Counted from the first letter of the stretch, positions 37,833-47,907 are shown. The stretch: 64,000 nt of DNA from Geminicoccus harenae (GCF_019800005.1 NZ_JABGCL010000001.1:186001-250000), one strand, 5' to 3'. Made by a program: numbers and translations. Notes: generated by a model not told the origin, from the sequence alone.

Positions 37833-38777
37833 TTGCTGCGCATCCCGATCCTGGCCCTGGCCCTCCTGCTGGCAGCGCTGCCCGCGCAGGCGGCGGACAA
37901 GCTGACCGTGCTCCTGGACTGGTACGTCAACCCGGACCACGGGCCGCTGGTGATCGCGAAGGAACGGGGCTTCTTCGCAAGTGAGGACCTGGAGGTCGAG
38001 CTGGTGGCACCGGCCGACCCGAACGACCCGCCCAAGCTGGTGGCGGCCAGGCAGGCCGACATCGCCGTGTCCTACCAGCCCCAGCTCCACCTCCAGGTGG
38101 CGGCGGGCCTGCCGCTGGCCCGCTTCGGCACGCTGATCGACACGCCGCTCAACTCGCTGGTGGTGCTGGCCGACGGCCCGATCCGCTCGGTGGCGGACCT
38201 GAAGGGCAGGCGGGTCGGCTTTTCGGTGGCGGGCTTCGAGGACGCGGTGCTGGGCACCATGCTGACCAGGCACGGGCTCAGTGCTGCCGATGTCGAGCTG
38301 GTCAACGTCAACTTCTCGCTCTCGCCCTCTTTGATCAGCGGCCAGGTCGACGCGGTGATCGGCGCCTTCCGCAATGTCGAGATTCCGCAGATGGCGCTGC
38401 TGGGCCACGAGGGCCGCGGCTTCTATCCCGAGGAGGAGGGTGTCCCGCCCTATGACGAGCTGATCTACGTGGCGCACCGGGACGGACTGGGGCGGCCGGA
38501 ACTCCTGCGCTTCCTGCGCGCCGTGGAGGCGGCGACCTACTGGATCCTGAACCATCCCGAGGAAGCCTGGGACGTTTATCGCGGCTCCGACCCGCTGCTG
38601 GACGACGAGCCGAACCGGGTGGCCTGGGAGGCGACCGTGCGACGCTTCGCCCACAGCCCGGCCGCCCTCGACCATGGCCGCTACCAGCACTTCGCCGCCT
38701 TCCTCCAGGAGCATGGCCTCCTGAGCGAGACGGTGCCGCTGGCCAGCTACGCCGTGGATCTGTCGGCCGGGCGCTGA
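37833..38777 (+). CDS. thiY: Thiamine-precursor-binding periplasmic protein (ThiY/NMT1 family)
   Basis: 314 aa. A TTG at 37833, 6 bases after AAGGAGG, opens a Sec signal peptide (LLRIPILALALLLAALPAQA). The mature protein starts KLTVLLDWYVNPDHGPLVIA and has the NMT1/THI5-like core (ASEDLEVELVAPADPNDPPK; ADIAVSYQPQLHLQVAAG; GLPLARFGTLIDTPLNSL). LDWxxNxDH is typical of HMP-precursor binding proteins. Downstream of the TPP riboswitch in one operon. The open frame extends upstream through the permease gene in another phase and is not coding there. Confidence 0.92.
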   Translation: MLRIPILALALLLAALPAQAADKLTVLLDWYVNPDHGPLVIAKERGFFASEDLEVELVAPADPNDPPKLVAARQADIAVSYQPQLHLQVAAGLPLARFGTLIDTPLNSLVVLADGPIRSVADLKGRRVGFSVAGFEDAVLGTMLTRHGLSAADVELVNVNFSLSPSLISGQVDAVIGAFRNVEIPQMALLGHEGRGFYPEEEGVPPYDELIYVAHRDGLGRPELLRFLRAVEAATYWILNHPEEAWDVYRGSDPLLDDEPNRVAWEATVRRFAHSPAALDHGRYQHFAAFLQEHGLLSETVPLASYAVDLSAGR

Positions 38778-38793
38778 GGCAGCACGGCCCGGT

Positions 38794-39369
38794 TCAGGCG
38801 AGCCAGGGTCCCAGGCGCTCGGCCGTGGCCCTGTGCAGCGTCTGGGCCAGCAGCCGGATCCCGCCCCCGACCAGTTCGTCGGCCAGCGCCGTCTCCCCCG
38901 CCAGCCCAATGCCGGGCTCGATCGGGCGGCTGCGCGTCGCTTTCGCCTCGGCATGGCCGAGCTGAGAGCCGAACCGGTCGGTGATCAGCAGCTCGGCGGC
39001 GAGCTGCAGGCGCAGCGCGCTTGTGGCTTCCAGGCCGAGCCGGCCGGCCAGGCTGCCGCTCCCAGCCAGCTTCTCCTCGGTCAGGTCCGCCGTCAGGAGC
39101 ACCAGCCGTGCATGGGCATCGCCCCCTGCCGCCTCGATCAGCCCGCCGAGCGCCCGCTCCACCTGCTGCCGGGCCCGCTCCTGCCGGTTCTCAGCGGCGA
39201 TGTCGCCCGACCGGTCCGGCTGGCGGGGTGCCGGCACGAAGCTGGCGGTGGCGACGCGCAGCCGGAGCGGGGCCAGCGCCGGTGGTGCCACCACCTTGGG
39301 CGGCGGCGCTGTACAGCCAGCCGCCAGGCCCAGCGGCATCAGCAGCAGGCCGCGCCGCGCGATGCCCAA
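38794..39369 (-). CDS. Putative lipoprotein of unknown function
   Basis: 191 aa with a lipoprotein signal (ARRGLLLMPLGLAAGC). After the Cys comes a proline-rich linker (TAPPPKVVAPPALAPLRL) and a soluble alpha/beta part without recognised domain. A TTG at 39369 gives the full n-region; ATG 39339 would leave too short a signal. It lies 22 bp after hslO on the same strand and so is probably the last gene of the argD-argF-hslO transcript. Confidence 0.62.
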   Translation of the reverse strand: MGIARRGLLLMPLGLAAGCTAPPPKVVAPPALAPLRLRVATASFVPAPRQPDRSGDIAAENRQERARQQVERALGGLIEAAGGDAHARLVLLTADLTEEKLAGSGSLAGRLGLEATSALRLQLAAELLITDRFGSQLGHAEAKATRSRPIEPGIGLAGETALADELVGGGIRLLAQTLHRATAERLGPWLA

Positions 39370-39391
39370 GAGGCTGCCGGCGTCAGGCCGC

Positions 39392-40303
39392 TCAGTGCCG
39401 GACGCCGGTCTCGATCGCATCGACCTCTTCGGCCTGGAAGCGGTAGGTCCGGCTGCAGAACTGGCAGGTGGCGCTGATGGAGCGGTCCGGCTGGCGCATC
39501 TCCTCCACTTCCTCCGAAGAGAAGCCGCGCAGGATCGCGGCGAACCGCTCGGCGCTGCACCGGCAGCCATGGGCCAAGGCCAGGGTCGGGTAGACGCGCA
39601 CCTCCTCCTCGTGGAACAGGCGGTGCAGCACCGTGTCGACGTCCGGCTCGGGCCCCAGCAGCTCCTCGGGCGTGACCGTGCCCAGGAGGACCATGGCGCG
39701 GCGCCAGCCGTCCTCGTCGTCGTTGCGCAGGACCGCCTTGCCGCCGATCTCGGGCAGGGCCTGCACGACGATCCCGCCGCCCGACCAGCTCCCGCCCTCC
39801 CGGCTCACGGCAAAGCGCATGCCGGTGCGGATCTGCTGCGAGCGCTGGAAATAGGTCAGCATGCAGTCGGTCAGGGTAGCCCCTTCCAGCTCCACGATGC
39901 CCTGCTGGGTCTCGCCGCCCACCGCCGACTGGTCGAGGGTCACGGCGAGGATCCCTTTGCCGCACAGCTCGCCGATTGTGCTGGCCTGCGGCGGGACCGC
40001 CTCGCCGAAGGCGGCATAGCCACGCAGGATGCCGGCATTGGTGCAGTCGGCCACCATCAGGGTGACCGGCCCCTCGCCGCGCACCTGCAGGCTGAAGCTG
40101 CCGTCGAACTTCAGCTCGCCGGCAAGGGCGGCCGCCAGCATGACGAGCTCGCCCAGCGCCCTTGCCACCGGCTCCGGGTAGTCGTGCCGTTCCAATATCT
40201 CGTCGAGCGCCGGCCCCAGACGCACGGACCGGCCGCGAAGGCCGGTCCGGTCGAGCTGAAAGGGGCGGCTGGTATCGATCGGCACCGAATTGGTGCTGCT
40301 CAC
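39392..40303 (-). CDS. hslO: Redox-regulated chaperone Hsp33
   Basis: 303 aa. The N-terminal Hsp33 fold is clear ([40 protein letters not shown]). The C-terminal redox switch has the four zinc cysteines as CRC in [10 protein letters not shown] and CQFC in [12 protein letters not shown]; oxidation releases zinc and activates holdase function. GTG 40303 overlaps the argF stop by 4 bp (GTGA), so the gene is translationally coupled to argF. Confidence 0.96.
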   Translation of the reverse strand: MSSTNSVPIDTSRPFQLDRTGLRGRSVRLGPALDEILERHDYPEPVARALGELVMLAAALAGELKFDGSFSLQVRGEGPVTLMVADCTNAGILRGYAAFGEAVPPQASTIGELCGKGILAVTLDQSAVGGETQQGIVELEGATLTDCMLTYFQRSQQIRTGMRFAVSREGGSWSGGGIVVQALPEIGGKAVLRNDDEDGWRRAMVLLGTVTPEELLGPEPDVDTVLHRLFHEEEVRVYPTLALAHGCRCSAERFAAILRGFSSEEVEEMRQPDRSISATCQFCSRTYRFQAEEVDAIETGVRH

Positions 40304-41211
40304 GCGCGCGTTCCTTCTACGCACCAAGCGAGGATCGCCTTTTGCGCATGCAGGCGGTTCTCGGCCTCGTCGAACACGACCGAGCGCGGCCCGTCGATCA
40401 CCTCTGCGGTGACCTCCTCGCCGCGATGCGCCGGCAGGCAATGGAGGAAGATCGCCCCTTGGTTGGCTGCATCCAGCAGACGGTCGTCCACGCGATAGGG
40501 CTCGAGCTGGCGGTGCCGTTCCTCGGCATCGGCCTGGCCCATCGACACCCAGGTATCGGCGACGACGGCGTCCGCATCCGTCACCGCCTCATATGGGTCG
40601 CGCAGCACCCGAATGCGACCCTGGTGCTGCTCGGCCCAGCGCACCACCTCCGGCGCCGGTTCCAGGCCGGCAGGGCAGGCCAGGTCCAGGCGGAAGTCGA
40701 AGCGCACCGCCGCGTGGATGAAGGAATGGGCGACGTTGTTGCCGTCCCCGGTCCAGGCGATCTTCTTCCCCTTGATCGGCCCTTTGTGCTCCTCGAAGGT
40801 CAGCACGTCGGCCATGATCTGGCAGGGATGGCTGTGGTCGGTGAGCCCGTTGATCACCGGCACGGTCGCGTGATGCGCCAGTTCCAGGAGCTTCTCGTGC
40901 GCATCGGTGCGGATCATGATCGCGTCGACATAGCGCGAGAGCACCTTGGCGGTGTCGGCCACGGTCTCACCGCGGCCGAGCTGCATCTCCTTGGACGACA
41001 GCACCACCGGATGGCCGCCCAGCTGGCGCACCGCGACCTCGAAGGAGACGCGGGTGCGCGTGGACGGCTTCTCGAAGATCATCGCGAGCGAGCGGCCGGC
41101 CATCGGCAGGCCGAGGTCGCGCCCGCTCTTCATCTGGACGGCGCGGTCCAGGATCCCCCGGAGCGTCCCGCCATCGACGGCACTCAGGTCGAGAAAGTGC
41201 CGGGGGGTCAT
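40300..41211 (-). CDS. argF: Ornithine carbamoyltransferase
   Basis: 303 aa, standard length. It makes citrulline from ornithine and carbamoyl phosphate. Motifs: [13 protein letters not shown] (carbamoyl-phosphate site), [14 protein letters not shown] (HPCQ), and [13 protein letters not shown] (ornithine/catalytic Cys loop). Its ATG overlaps the argD stop (ATGA, 41208-41211). The longer open frame upstream lies within argD. Confidence 0.98.
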   Translation of the reverse strand: MTPRHFLDLSAVDGGTLRGILDRAVQMKSGRDLGLPMAGRSLAMIFEKPSTRTRVSFEVAVRQLGGHPVVLSSKEMQLGRGETVADTAKVLSRYVDAIMIRTDAHEKLLELAHHATVPVINGLTDHSHPCQIMADVLTFEEHKGPIKGKKIAWTGDGNNVAHSFIHAAVRFDFRLDLACPAGLEPAPEVVRWAEQHQGRIRVLRDPYEAVTDADAVVADTWVSMGQADAEERHRQLEPYRVDDRLLDAANQGAIFLHCLPAHRGEEVTAEVIDGPRSVVFDEAENRLHAQKAILAWCVEGTRA

Positions 41212-42395
41212 GCCGAGAACTCCGCACAGGTCCGGTCGAGCATCTCCAGCGCCTGGTCGATCTCGTCCGGGGTGATGGTCATGGGCGGCAGGAGCCGGAC
41301 GACATTGTCCGCCGCGGCCACGGTCAGGAGGCCGTGCTCGCGACCCTTGGCGACGAACGCGGCATTGTCCCCGGCCAGCTTCAGGCCACGGATCAGGCCC
41401 TGCCCGCGAATCTCCAGGACGATGGCCGGGTGGCGGGACTTGAGCGCCTCGAGCCCCGCTGCCAGCCGCTCGCCCAGCTCCACCACCCCGTCCAGGAAGC
41501 CGGGTGCCAGGATCTCGTCCAGCACGGCGTTCGCCACCGCGCAGGCCAGCGGATTGCCGCCGAAGGTCGAGCCGTGCGTGCCGGCGGTCATGCCGCTGGC
41601 GGCCCGGCCGGTGAGCAGGCACGCCCCCACCGGGAAGCCGCCGCCCAGGCCCTTGGCGATGCCCATGATGTCCGGGGCGGGTGCGTCCAGCGACTCGTAG
41701 CCGAACAGCTTGCCGGTCCGGCCGATGCCGCACTGGACCTCGTCATAGACCAGCAGCAGGCCGTGCTCGTCACACAGGCGCCGGATCTCGTGGAGGAAGC
41801 CGGCCGGTGCCGGCCGGATGCCGCCCTCGCCCTGGATCGGCTCCAGCATGATGGCCGCGGTCTGCTCGCCGATCGCGGCTTCCAGTGCGCCGAGGTCGCC
41901 GAACGGCACATGGTCGAAGCCGTCCAGGAGCGGGGCGAAGCCCTCGGTCATGCGCGGCGATCCGGCCGCCGAGATGGTTGCCATGGTCCGGCCGTGGAAG
42001 GCGCCTTCGAAGGTGACGATCCGATTGCGCTCCGGCCGGCCGTTCGCGAATTGGTAGCGCCGCGCGGCCTTGATGCAGGCCTCCATTGCCTCGGCGCCCG
42101 AGTTGCAGGCGAACACGGTCTCGGCGAAGCTCGCCCCGACCAGCCGGTCGGCCAGCCGCTCCAGCTCGGGGATCCGGTAGATGTTGGAGACGTGCCAGAG
42201 CCTGGCCGCCTGGTCCTGGAGCGCCTTGACCAGATGCGGGTGGCCATGGCCCAGCCCGGTCACCGCGATGCCGCTGCCGAAATCGAGGAATCGTCGGCCG
42301 TCGGTCGCCACCAGCCAGGCGCCCTCGCCGCGCTCGAAGGCGAGGTCGCTGCGCTTGTAGACGGGAAGCAGGGAAGGAACGACGGCGTTCTGCAT
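41208..42395 (-). CDS. argD: Acetylornithine aminotransferase
   Basis: 395 aa class III aminotransferase. [20 protein letters not shown] and [15 protein letters not shown] at the N-terminus, [38 protein letters not shown] (PLP Asp) and [17 protein letters not shown] (Schiff-base Lys). Acts in arginine synthesis (and possibly in lysine synthesis as DapC). First gene of the argD-argF-hslO operon; the 211-bp gap to the divergent lipoprotein gene probably carries its promoter. Confidence 0.97.
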   Translation of the reverse strand: MQNAVVPSLLPVYKRSDLAFERGEGAWLVATDGRRFLDFGSGIAVTGLGHGHPHLVKALQDQAARLWHVSNIYRIPELERLADRLVGASFAETVFACNSGAEAMEACIKAARRYQFANGRPERNRIVTFEGAFHGRTMATISAAGSPRMTEGFAPLLDGFDHVPFGDLGALEAAIGEQTAAIMLEPIQGEGGIRPAPAGFLHEIRRLCDEHGLLLVYDEVQCGIGRTGKLFGYESLDAPAPDIMGIAKGLGGGFPVGACLLTGRAASGMTAGTHGSTFGGNPLACAVANAVLDEILAPGFLDGVVELGERLAAGLEALKSRHPAIVLEIRGQGLIRGLKLAGDNAAFVAKGREHGLLTVAAADNVVRLLPPMTITPDEIDQALEMLDRTCAEFSA

Positions 42396-42606
42396 GCTCG
42401 TTTCGCTTGGAACGTGAGATCGGGCTCACTTTATGGGGAAAGCGGGTTCAATGGGGGGGAGCACGAAGTCTGTCAACGACCGGCCCATGGCAGGTGCCCG
42501 CGCGCGATGCCTGCGGTCGCCCGGATGGGGGGTGACAGGAATCACTGCCAGGCCCGATATGCCCACCCACCATCCGGAAACGACCGAACGACCAGGGAGA
42601 CCGCCC

Positions 42607-42984
42607 ATGCCCCGTTCCGCCGCCACGCTCCTGCTGGTCGGCGCGACGCTGGCCGTTGCCGGTGCCTGCGCGCCGACCGCCGGCACGATGAACGCGGAGC
42701 AGTTCGCAAACGCGCGCACGGTGCTGCAGGAGAGCCCGAGCATGCGCACCAAGGCGATCGACGACTGCAGCGCCAAGCAGGCGCTGCGCCCGGAAGGCGA
42801 CCGCGCGATGGTCGGCGCGTTGCTCGAGGTGGATGCCCAGGCAGCCCCGGCCGAGCTGTGCCGGCGGATCGTCCAGGCGATCGTGGACGGGCGGCTCAGC
42901 CACGACGACTACGTGGCGGTGTCCTCCGGCAGCCAGGACCGGGAAGCCTTCGCCCGGCTGGTCCGGGCCGTGAACGACGGCTGA
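42607..42984 (+). CDS. Small lipoprotein, unknown
   Basis: 125 aa. Signal peptide PRSAATLLLVGATLAVAGAC with a lipobox-like AGAC. The mature part is helical, with two further Cys (DDCSAKQAL, AELCRRIVQAIVDG) that could form a disulphide. AGGGAG lies about 8 bases before ATG 42607. No known family. The next gene encodes another small exported two-Cys protein, 56 bp on; they may form a pair. Confidence 0.6.
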   Translation: MPRSAATLLLVGATLAVAGACAPTAGTMNAEQFANARTVLQESPSMRTKAIDDCSAKQALRPEGDRAMVGALLEVDAQAAPAELCRRIVQAIVDGRLSHDDYVAVSSGSQDREAFARLVRAVNDG

Positions 42985-43040
42985 GCCCCCTGGCTGCCCG
43001 GCCCGGGCTCTTCCTGACCATTCTCCCGAGGAGCACTCCC

Positions 43041-43361
43041 GTGATCCGTACCGGCATGATTCGTACCGGCCTCGCCACTTTCGCCCTGCTGGCCCTGTTG
43101 GGCGGGGGCGCCGGCGGTGCACGCGCCATGGACGGCATGATCTATCTGGATGCCGCCAACGCCTATGCCGGCACGGCGGCGGTCAACGCGACGATCGACC
43201 AGTACCGCAAGTGCATCGAGACGCGTCAGGCCGCGGAGGCACTGGGCGATGCAGCGGACTGGCAGAGCGTCGCCGACGCTTGCCCGCATGATCCCAGCCA
43301 GGCCGATCCGGGCAAGAACGGCGTCGCTGGGGAGGCTGACCAGGCGCCCGGTCCAGACTGA
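43041..43361 (+). CDS. Small exported protein, unknown
   Basis: 106 aa. A GTG at 43041, 7 bases after GAGGAG, opens MIRTGMIRTGLATFALLALL, a Sec signal ending ARA; ATG 43056 is an alternative start created by a repeated CGTACCGGCATGATT-like unit. The mature part has a helical core with two Cys (IDQYRKCIETRQAAEALGDA; SVADACPHDPSQAD). No family recognised. Last normal gene before the eroded region. Confidence 0.55.
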   Translation: MIRTGMIRTGLATFALLALLGGGAGGARAMDGMIYLDAANAYAGTAAVNATIDQYRKCIETRQAAEALGDAADWQSVADACPHDPSQADPGKNGVAGEADQAPGPD

Positions 43362-43400
43362 ACTCCCGTCGCTCGATCCGGCCGATCGTTCTGGGCGGCA

Positions 43401-43506
43401 TTGTCCACCGCTCTGCGTGCCGCCGCGCCATACAGCTTGATTGCTCGCCTGATCCTGCCGCGGCCATGCATCCCGGGTTCATTCCGAGCGTAAAGCGGTC
43501 GTGGTT
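43401..43506 (-). pseudogene. Fragment of a second LLM flavin oxidoreductase gene (C-terminal end)
   Basis: On the minus strand this segment reads NHDRFTLGMNPGCM in one frame and then HGRGRIRRAIKLYGAAARRA in another. It matches the C-terminus of the intact gene at 44460-45491 ([34 protein letters not shown]) in order and orientation. The DNA also aligns nearly base by base over GCCGTACAGCTCGATCGCC versus GCCATACAGCTTGATTGCT. About 35 codons survive with a frameshift; the rest is missing. A decayed duplicate or paralogue end. Confidence 0.7.
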
Positions 43507-43771
43507 GGTGGGCGGCGCTGGATGTTAACCTTTCGGCAACTAGGACGGGCTATGGTGGGCGGGTGCTCAGGAGAATGAGATGCCCTGCAGAATGATTCCA
43601 GTGGCCAGACCAGGCCCTGCTGATCCCCAAAGTTCTGTTACATCTCCTGCTGTGTCAGCAGCAGATGGGGCAGATCATGGACATACTGACGGATGAGGAG
43701 GGGCAGTATGGGAACCGCTGATCGAGGTGCGCAGCACGCACAAGACCCAGCCTCACGATCTGCGCTGAACC

Positions 43772-44100
43772 ATGGAGGGATCACCTAGCGCCACCAGAGC
43801 GGGGCGAAGTGGCAGCCGCTTCCTGCAAACCGGACCTTGGCGGGCAGCCGCACCAACGTTCATCCGCCGGCAAGCGATTGCCTTCTTTGCGTTCAGCCAG
43901 GGGCATGAGTTGGCCATGGCGTGCCCGCTGCTCGACCGGCCGGCCATCCCCACCTAGCGTCATGAGGCGCAACCGCCTCGATCGACTCGGGGGCCGGCTG
44001 AAGGAATCGGGGCTGGTCGCTGTCCGCTACGAGAAGAGGGCGAACTCCGTCATGGGCGTGCTCTGCCTCGCCGCTACCTGCGATTGGCTCCAAGAACTTG
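43772..44100 (+). pseudogene. IS5-like transposase relic
   Basis: 43963-44090 translates as RRNRLDRLGGRLKESGLVAV followed by RYEKRANSVMGVLCLAATCDWL, the C-terminal block of IS5-type DDE transposases (typically RNRIERMFGRLK...IATRYDK...FL...LAA...WL). Just upstream, in another frame, LLDRPAIPT stands where the family has an RG..PVIPTK stretch. No complete frame or terminal inverted repeats were seen. Frameshifts and the missing N-terminus mark it as a dead remnant. Confidence 0.65.
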
Positions 44101-44459
44101 TAGAGCCGGGTCGCGCTTGCCTTGGCGAGGGTGTGCCACCGCTCCGAAACCAGCCCCTGAACGATGCGTCGGCATCCGGCCGGTGCTGAACGAGCGCCGA
44201 GCCTGCGTCCAGTAGAGCAGATTCTTTGGGGAGGCAGCCATGTCCGCTGCAGCACGAGTGCCCGTGGCTGACCTTCTTCACGTCGATCCAGCTGAAGTGC
44301 CGCGACTGCTCCGTCCGTACCTGATGGATGCGGTTGTCGCCGGCACGATCCGCACTGCGGAGTGCCTGGACACCCAGCTGGGACGTCTCAGCCTGGGTCT
44401 CGTGCAGCGGTTCATGCCCTTCAGACTCGGTTGGGCCACCCCTCGATGTGACCCCTGGC

Positions 44460-45491
44460 TCAGCCCAATGCCTTCCTGACCGCCGGTGCCACCACCGTGC
44501 CGTACAGCTCGATCGCCCGCATGATCCGGTCGTGCGGCATGGTGCCCAGGCTCAGCTGGAGCAGGAACCGGTCGTGGCGGAAGATCTCGTGCTGGGCCAG
44601 GATCTTGTCGATCACCTGCTGCGGGCTGCCGATGAAGTCGGCGCCGCGCGGCGAGCGGCTGGCCTCGAAGCGCGGGCGGGTATAGGCGGGCCAGCCGCGC
44701 TCCCGTCCGAGCCGGCCCATCACGTCGGCATAATAGGGAAAGGCGGTGTCGGCGGCGTCCTGGGAATCGGCGGCGATGAAGCCGTGCGAGTTGATGCCGA
44801 CCGACAGGGTCGCCGGGTCGTGGCCGGCACGCCTTCCGGCCTCGCGGTAGAGCTCGATCAGCGGCGCGAAGCGGGCGGGCTCGCCGCCGATGATGGCCAG
44901 CGCCATCGGCAGGCCCAGCGTGCCGGCGCGCACCGCGGAAGGCGGGTTGCCGCCGACCGCGATCCAGACGGGCAGGGGGGACTGGAGCGGGCGCGGATAG
45001 ACCGGCTGGTCGTGCAGGGCCGGCCGGTGCCGGCCGGACCAGGTGACTCGTTCCGCTGCGCGCAGCTTCAGGAGCAGGTCGAGCTTCTCGGCGAACAGCG
45101 CGTCGTAGTCGTCCAGGTCCAGGCCGAACAGCGGGAAGGATTCGATGAAGGAGCCGCGCCCGGCCATGATCTCGGCGCGCCCGCCCGAAAGGAGGTCCAG
45201 CGTGGCGAACTGCTGGAAGACCCGCACCGGCTCCTCCGAGCCCAGCACGGTGACCGCACTGGTCAGCCGGATCCGCCGGGTGCGGGCGGCAGCGGCGGCG
45301 AGCACGGTCGCAGGTGCCGAGATCGCATAGTCCGGACGGTGATGCTCGCCTAAGCCGAACACGTCGAGCCCGACCTGGTCGGCCAGCTCGATCTCCTCGA
45401 TCAGGTCCCGCAGGCGCCCGGCGGCCGGCGGGACGGCGCCGGTGACCGGATCCGGCGTGGTGTCGCCGAAACTGTAGATGCCGAGCTGCAT
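44460..45491 (-). CDS. LLM-class flavin-dependent oxidoreductase
   Basis: 343 aa luciferase-like monooxygenase with a TIM-barrel layout: [15 protein letters not shown] at the start, [20 protein letters not shown] (family hallmark), [37 protein letters not shown], and [20 protein letters not shown] at the end. It uses FMNH2 or F420H2; substrate unknown. ATG 45491 has GGGAAG just upstream; a GTG two codons earlier is possible. Intact, but lies between transposase relics, and a fragment of a sister gene lies about 1 kb downstream. Confidence 0.9.
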   Translation of the reverse strand: MQLGIYSFGDTTPDPVTGAVPPAAGRLRDLIEEIELADQVGLDVFGLGEHHRPDYAISAPATVLAAAAARTRRIRLTSAVTVLGSEEPVRVFQQFATLDLLSGGRAEIMAGRGSFIESFPLFGLDLDDYDALFAEKLDLLLKLRAAERVTWSGRHRPALHDQPVYPRPLQSPLPVWIAVGGNPPSAVRAGTLGLPMALAIIGGEPARFAPLIELYREAGRRAGHDPATLSVGINSHGFIAADSQDAADTAFPYYADVMGRLGRERGWPAYTRPRFEASRSPRGADFIGSPQQVIDKILAQHEIFRHDRFLLQLSLGTMPHDRIMRAIELYGTVVAPAVRKALG

Positions 45492-45693
45492 GGTCACTTC
45501 CCTCGTCCCGCCGACCCGCCGCTGACATGGGTAGGATTGGCTAGGCGGCGAAGAGGCCGTGCCAGGGATCAGTGTGTTTCCCCGAGTGCGGCCAGTGATG
45601 GCTGCCTGCCATGCCAGGTCGGGAACTCATCCAGGTCCAGGTCGGGGCAACGGCGATGAGTTCGAGGCGGCCAGGCAGTTCCCGGCGAGGCGG

Positions 45694-46216
45694 TCAGCGG
45701 GTGGCGATGCGCCGTCGGTTCTCGAGCCGGCAGAACAACCGCCTGACCAAGCTGCGGCGGGTGCAGGCTCCGCGGTCGTGCGGAACGGGGATGGTGCTAC
45801 GGGTGCTACGGGAGGACGGCCCGACTGTATCGAGGCTCAAGTCAGCCCCGCAGGCCGCCTGCATCATAGGCCATGTTGGGCAGCCGGGAATCATGCAGCC
45901 GGGAATCATAAAGCATCGCATGTCGTAGGCGATAGTTCTGAGGAGCGCCTGAGCCTGTTGGACGGACTCCAGCCGTGCCACGAGTGCCTCACCACAGCAG
46001 CGCTGGACCACCGATATGACTGTCTCGATCGTCCGGCGCCGTTGGTGTCAGCACGATCCGCGGCCTCGTGACCATCTCCTGCTGATGGGGCGTAGTGGCG
46101 ATCACCTTGGCCGAGCGGCGCTCCTGTCGACCCCAAGCTATTCTTGACGGAAGCGGTGGTTGGTCTCGATGGCGCCAAGCACGCCATGCGAAGTACCGCG
46201 AGGTGTACGACAGCAA
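45694..46216 (-). pseudogene. IS5-like transposase relic, multiply frameshifted
   Basis: Reading down the minus strand, pieces of an IS5-type transposase appear in order in different frames: a TRPRIVLTPTAPDDRDS stretch (family: LPVRLALTPGQAHD), NMAYDAGGLRG (family: DKAYDADWLR) and finally RRSLVRRLFCRLENRRRIATR before a stop at 45694 (family: RHLVERFFCRLKQFRRIATR). No terminal repeats located. Orientation is opposite to the relic at 43.8 kb. Confidence 0.6.
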
Positions 46217-47040
46217 GAGACCTGTTGAATCGAGGGCGATCTAGTGTGTCGATCGCCTCGTGTGGCTTACCCGCCGGACCATCTCCCGCAGCGCCGCTTC
46301 GACCTGTTCCGATGGATGCGCGTACGAAGGGGAGAAGCCGATTGTTCATGCTGTGCACAGATGGAATCTCAGAACTGCACTCGGCATGGCTTTCGACAGA
46401 GCAAGGCCATGCCTTGAGGAGACACTTGGGCGGTGTGCTGACGAGCAGCAGGATGGCCATGCTGACGTCGGCGAGGTTGGCCGTCGTCAGGGCAAACGCG
46501 ACGGCCGGCCACGATCATCGCCCGGACACTGGGCCTTCGATGTGCGGCCACCACGCCCATGGCTGATCGCCTGGCATCATTGGCCCCTTGCCGCCAGAAG
46601 CGGAACGATAAGGCTTCGGCGCAAATGCCGCGGGGCAAGCTCGACTGGCATTAATCCAGTGTTGACAGTTCGCTCGAACAGGCGCTGCCACAGGCCACGC
46701 CGCGACCCTCTGTATAGCGATCGCAGATGGTCGTGGCTGGCCCGTAGGAGGGCGTCACGTCCCGTAATGATCCGCCAGGGTTGAGCCGCACAGGGGATCG
46801 ACGATCATCCGTTTCAGAGAGGCAGAGGTCGAGAGGCTTCGGTCTTGGGCACGTGCAGGATCCCAACCGTCGATCGTCGACCCTTGCGCTGCCCCGGCCG
46901 ACCATGGGGCAGATGCGGCTCCATCTGTGTCAGGCTGTGTCCGACAGCCCGTACAGGTGTGCCATCCGCCAGATCCTCCTCAGCCACACGTCCCTGATCG
47001 GTCGATCGAATCCATGAGGCTGCAGAAGGTTGCCGAGTTC
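46217..47040. other. Stretch without a supported gene
   Basis: No open frame here shows a recognisable domain, ribosome site or normal codon pattern. Two overlapping + strand frames (46144-46566 and 46260-46784) lack homology that I can see. Base composition is less GC-biased than in neighbouring operons. It may be more transposon debris. Confidence 0.5.
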
Positions 47041-47907
47041 CTAGGCCTTGAGCCGCCAGCCGCGGCGGAAGGCCAGGTAGGCCAGGTACCAGAGGATCAC
47101 CACGGTCACCGTCAGGATCACCGCACCCAGCGCCGGCATGCCGTCGGCATGGCCGGTCATGGCATAGCGGATGCCGTCGATCATGTAGAAGAACGGGTTG
47201 GCCAGGGCCAGGAGGTGGAAGGGCTCGGGCAGGGCGTGGATCGAGTAGAAGGTGCCGGACAGGAAGGAGAGCGGGGTGATCACGTAGTTGGTGACCGCTG
47301 CCATCTGGTCGAACTTCTCGGCCCAGAGCCCGCCCAGGAGGCCCAGCAGCGAGAGCATCGCCGAGGCGGCCAGCACGCTGTGGACCAGGTAGAAGGGGTG
47401 GGGCAGGTCCAGGTCGACGATCGGCACCATGGCCAGGCTCACTACCAGGCCCACCAGCACGCCCCGGGTGATGCCGCCCGCCACCACGCCGAACACCAGT
47501 TCGCCCGGGCTCAGCGGCGGCATCAGGTAGTCGACGATGTTGCCCTGGACCTTGGCGATCAGGATGGAACTGGACGTGTTGGCGAACGCGTTCTGCACGA
47601 TCGCCATCATGATCAGGCCGGGTGCCAGGAAGGTGAGGTAGGGCAGGCCCGCCACGGTGCGGCCGGTGCCGCCCAGCGCCATGGCGAAGATCGCCAGGAA
47701 GATCAGGGTGGTGACCAGCGGCGCCAGCAGGGTCTGGCCGAACACCTTCAAGAACCGGCGGACCTCCTTCAGGTAGAGGGTCCACAGGCCCACCAGGTTC
47801 AGGTCGAACGGGGTGCCGAAGGTGCTGCCATCCTTGGGCGCATCCTCCAGAAATCGCCGGTCGATGCCGGCCTCCAGCCGCCCTGCCGAGGGTTCCATCG
47901 CCATCAT
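47041..47907 (-). CDS. ABC-2 type exporter permease
   Basis: 288 aa. After a cytoplasmic N-terminus come six membrane helices with an ABC2_membrane layout (LYLKEVRRFLKVFGQTLLAP; YLTFLAPGLIMMAIVQNAFA; SSSILIAKVQGNIVDYLMPP; LANPFFYMIDGIRYAMTG), as in the YadH/NodJ group of drug or polysaccharide exporters. ATG 47907 is chosen before MEPSAG; the open frame beyond it is not conserved-looking. The ATPase partner normally next door is absent; transposase relics lie on both sides. Confidence 0.9.
   Translation of the reverse strand: MMAMEPSAGRLEAGIDRRFLEDAPKDGSTFGTPFDLNLVGLWTLYLKEVRRFLKVFGQTLLAPLVTTLIFLAIFAMALGGTGRTVAGLPYLTFLAPGLIMMAIVQNAFANTSSSILIAKVQGNIVDYLMPPLSPGELVFGVVAGGITRGVLVGLVVSLAMVPIVDLDLPHPFYLVHSVLAASAMLSLLGLLGGLWAEKFDQMAAVTNYVITPLSFLSGTFYSIHALPEPFHLLALANPFFYMIDGIRYAMTGHADGMPALGAVILTVTVVILWYLAYLAFRRGWRLKA

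Noticed and set aside
43580..43693. Short ORF of 37 codons with an AGGAG ribosome-like site
   Set aside because: It lies in eroded DNA, has no recognisable features and may be a chance frame.
45889..45915. Tandem repeat GCAGCCGGGAATCAT, two copies
   Set aside because: Only two short units inside a transposase relic; not a CRISPR or a regulatory array.
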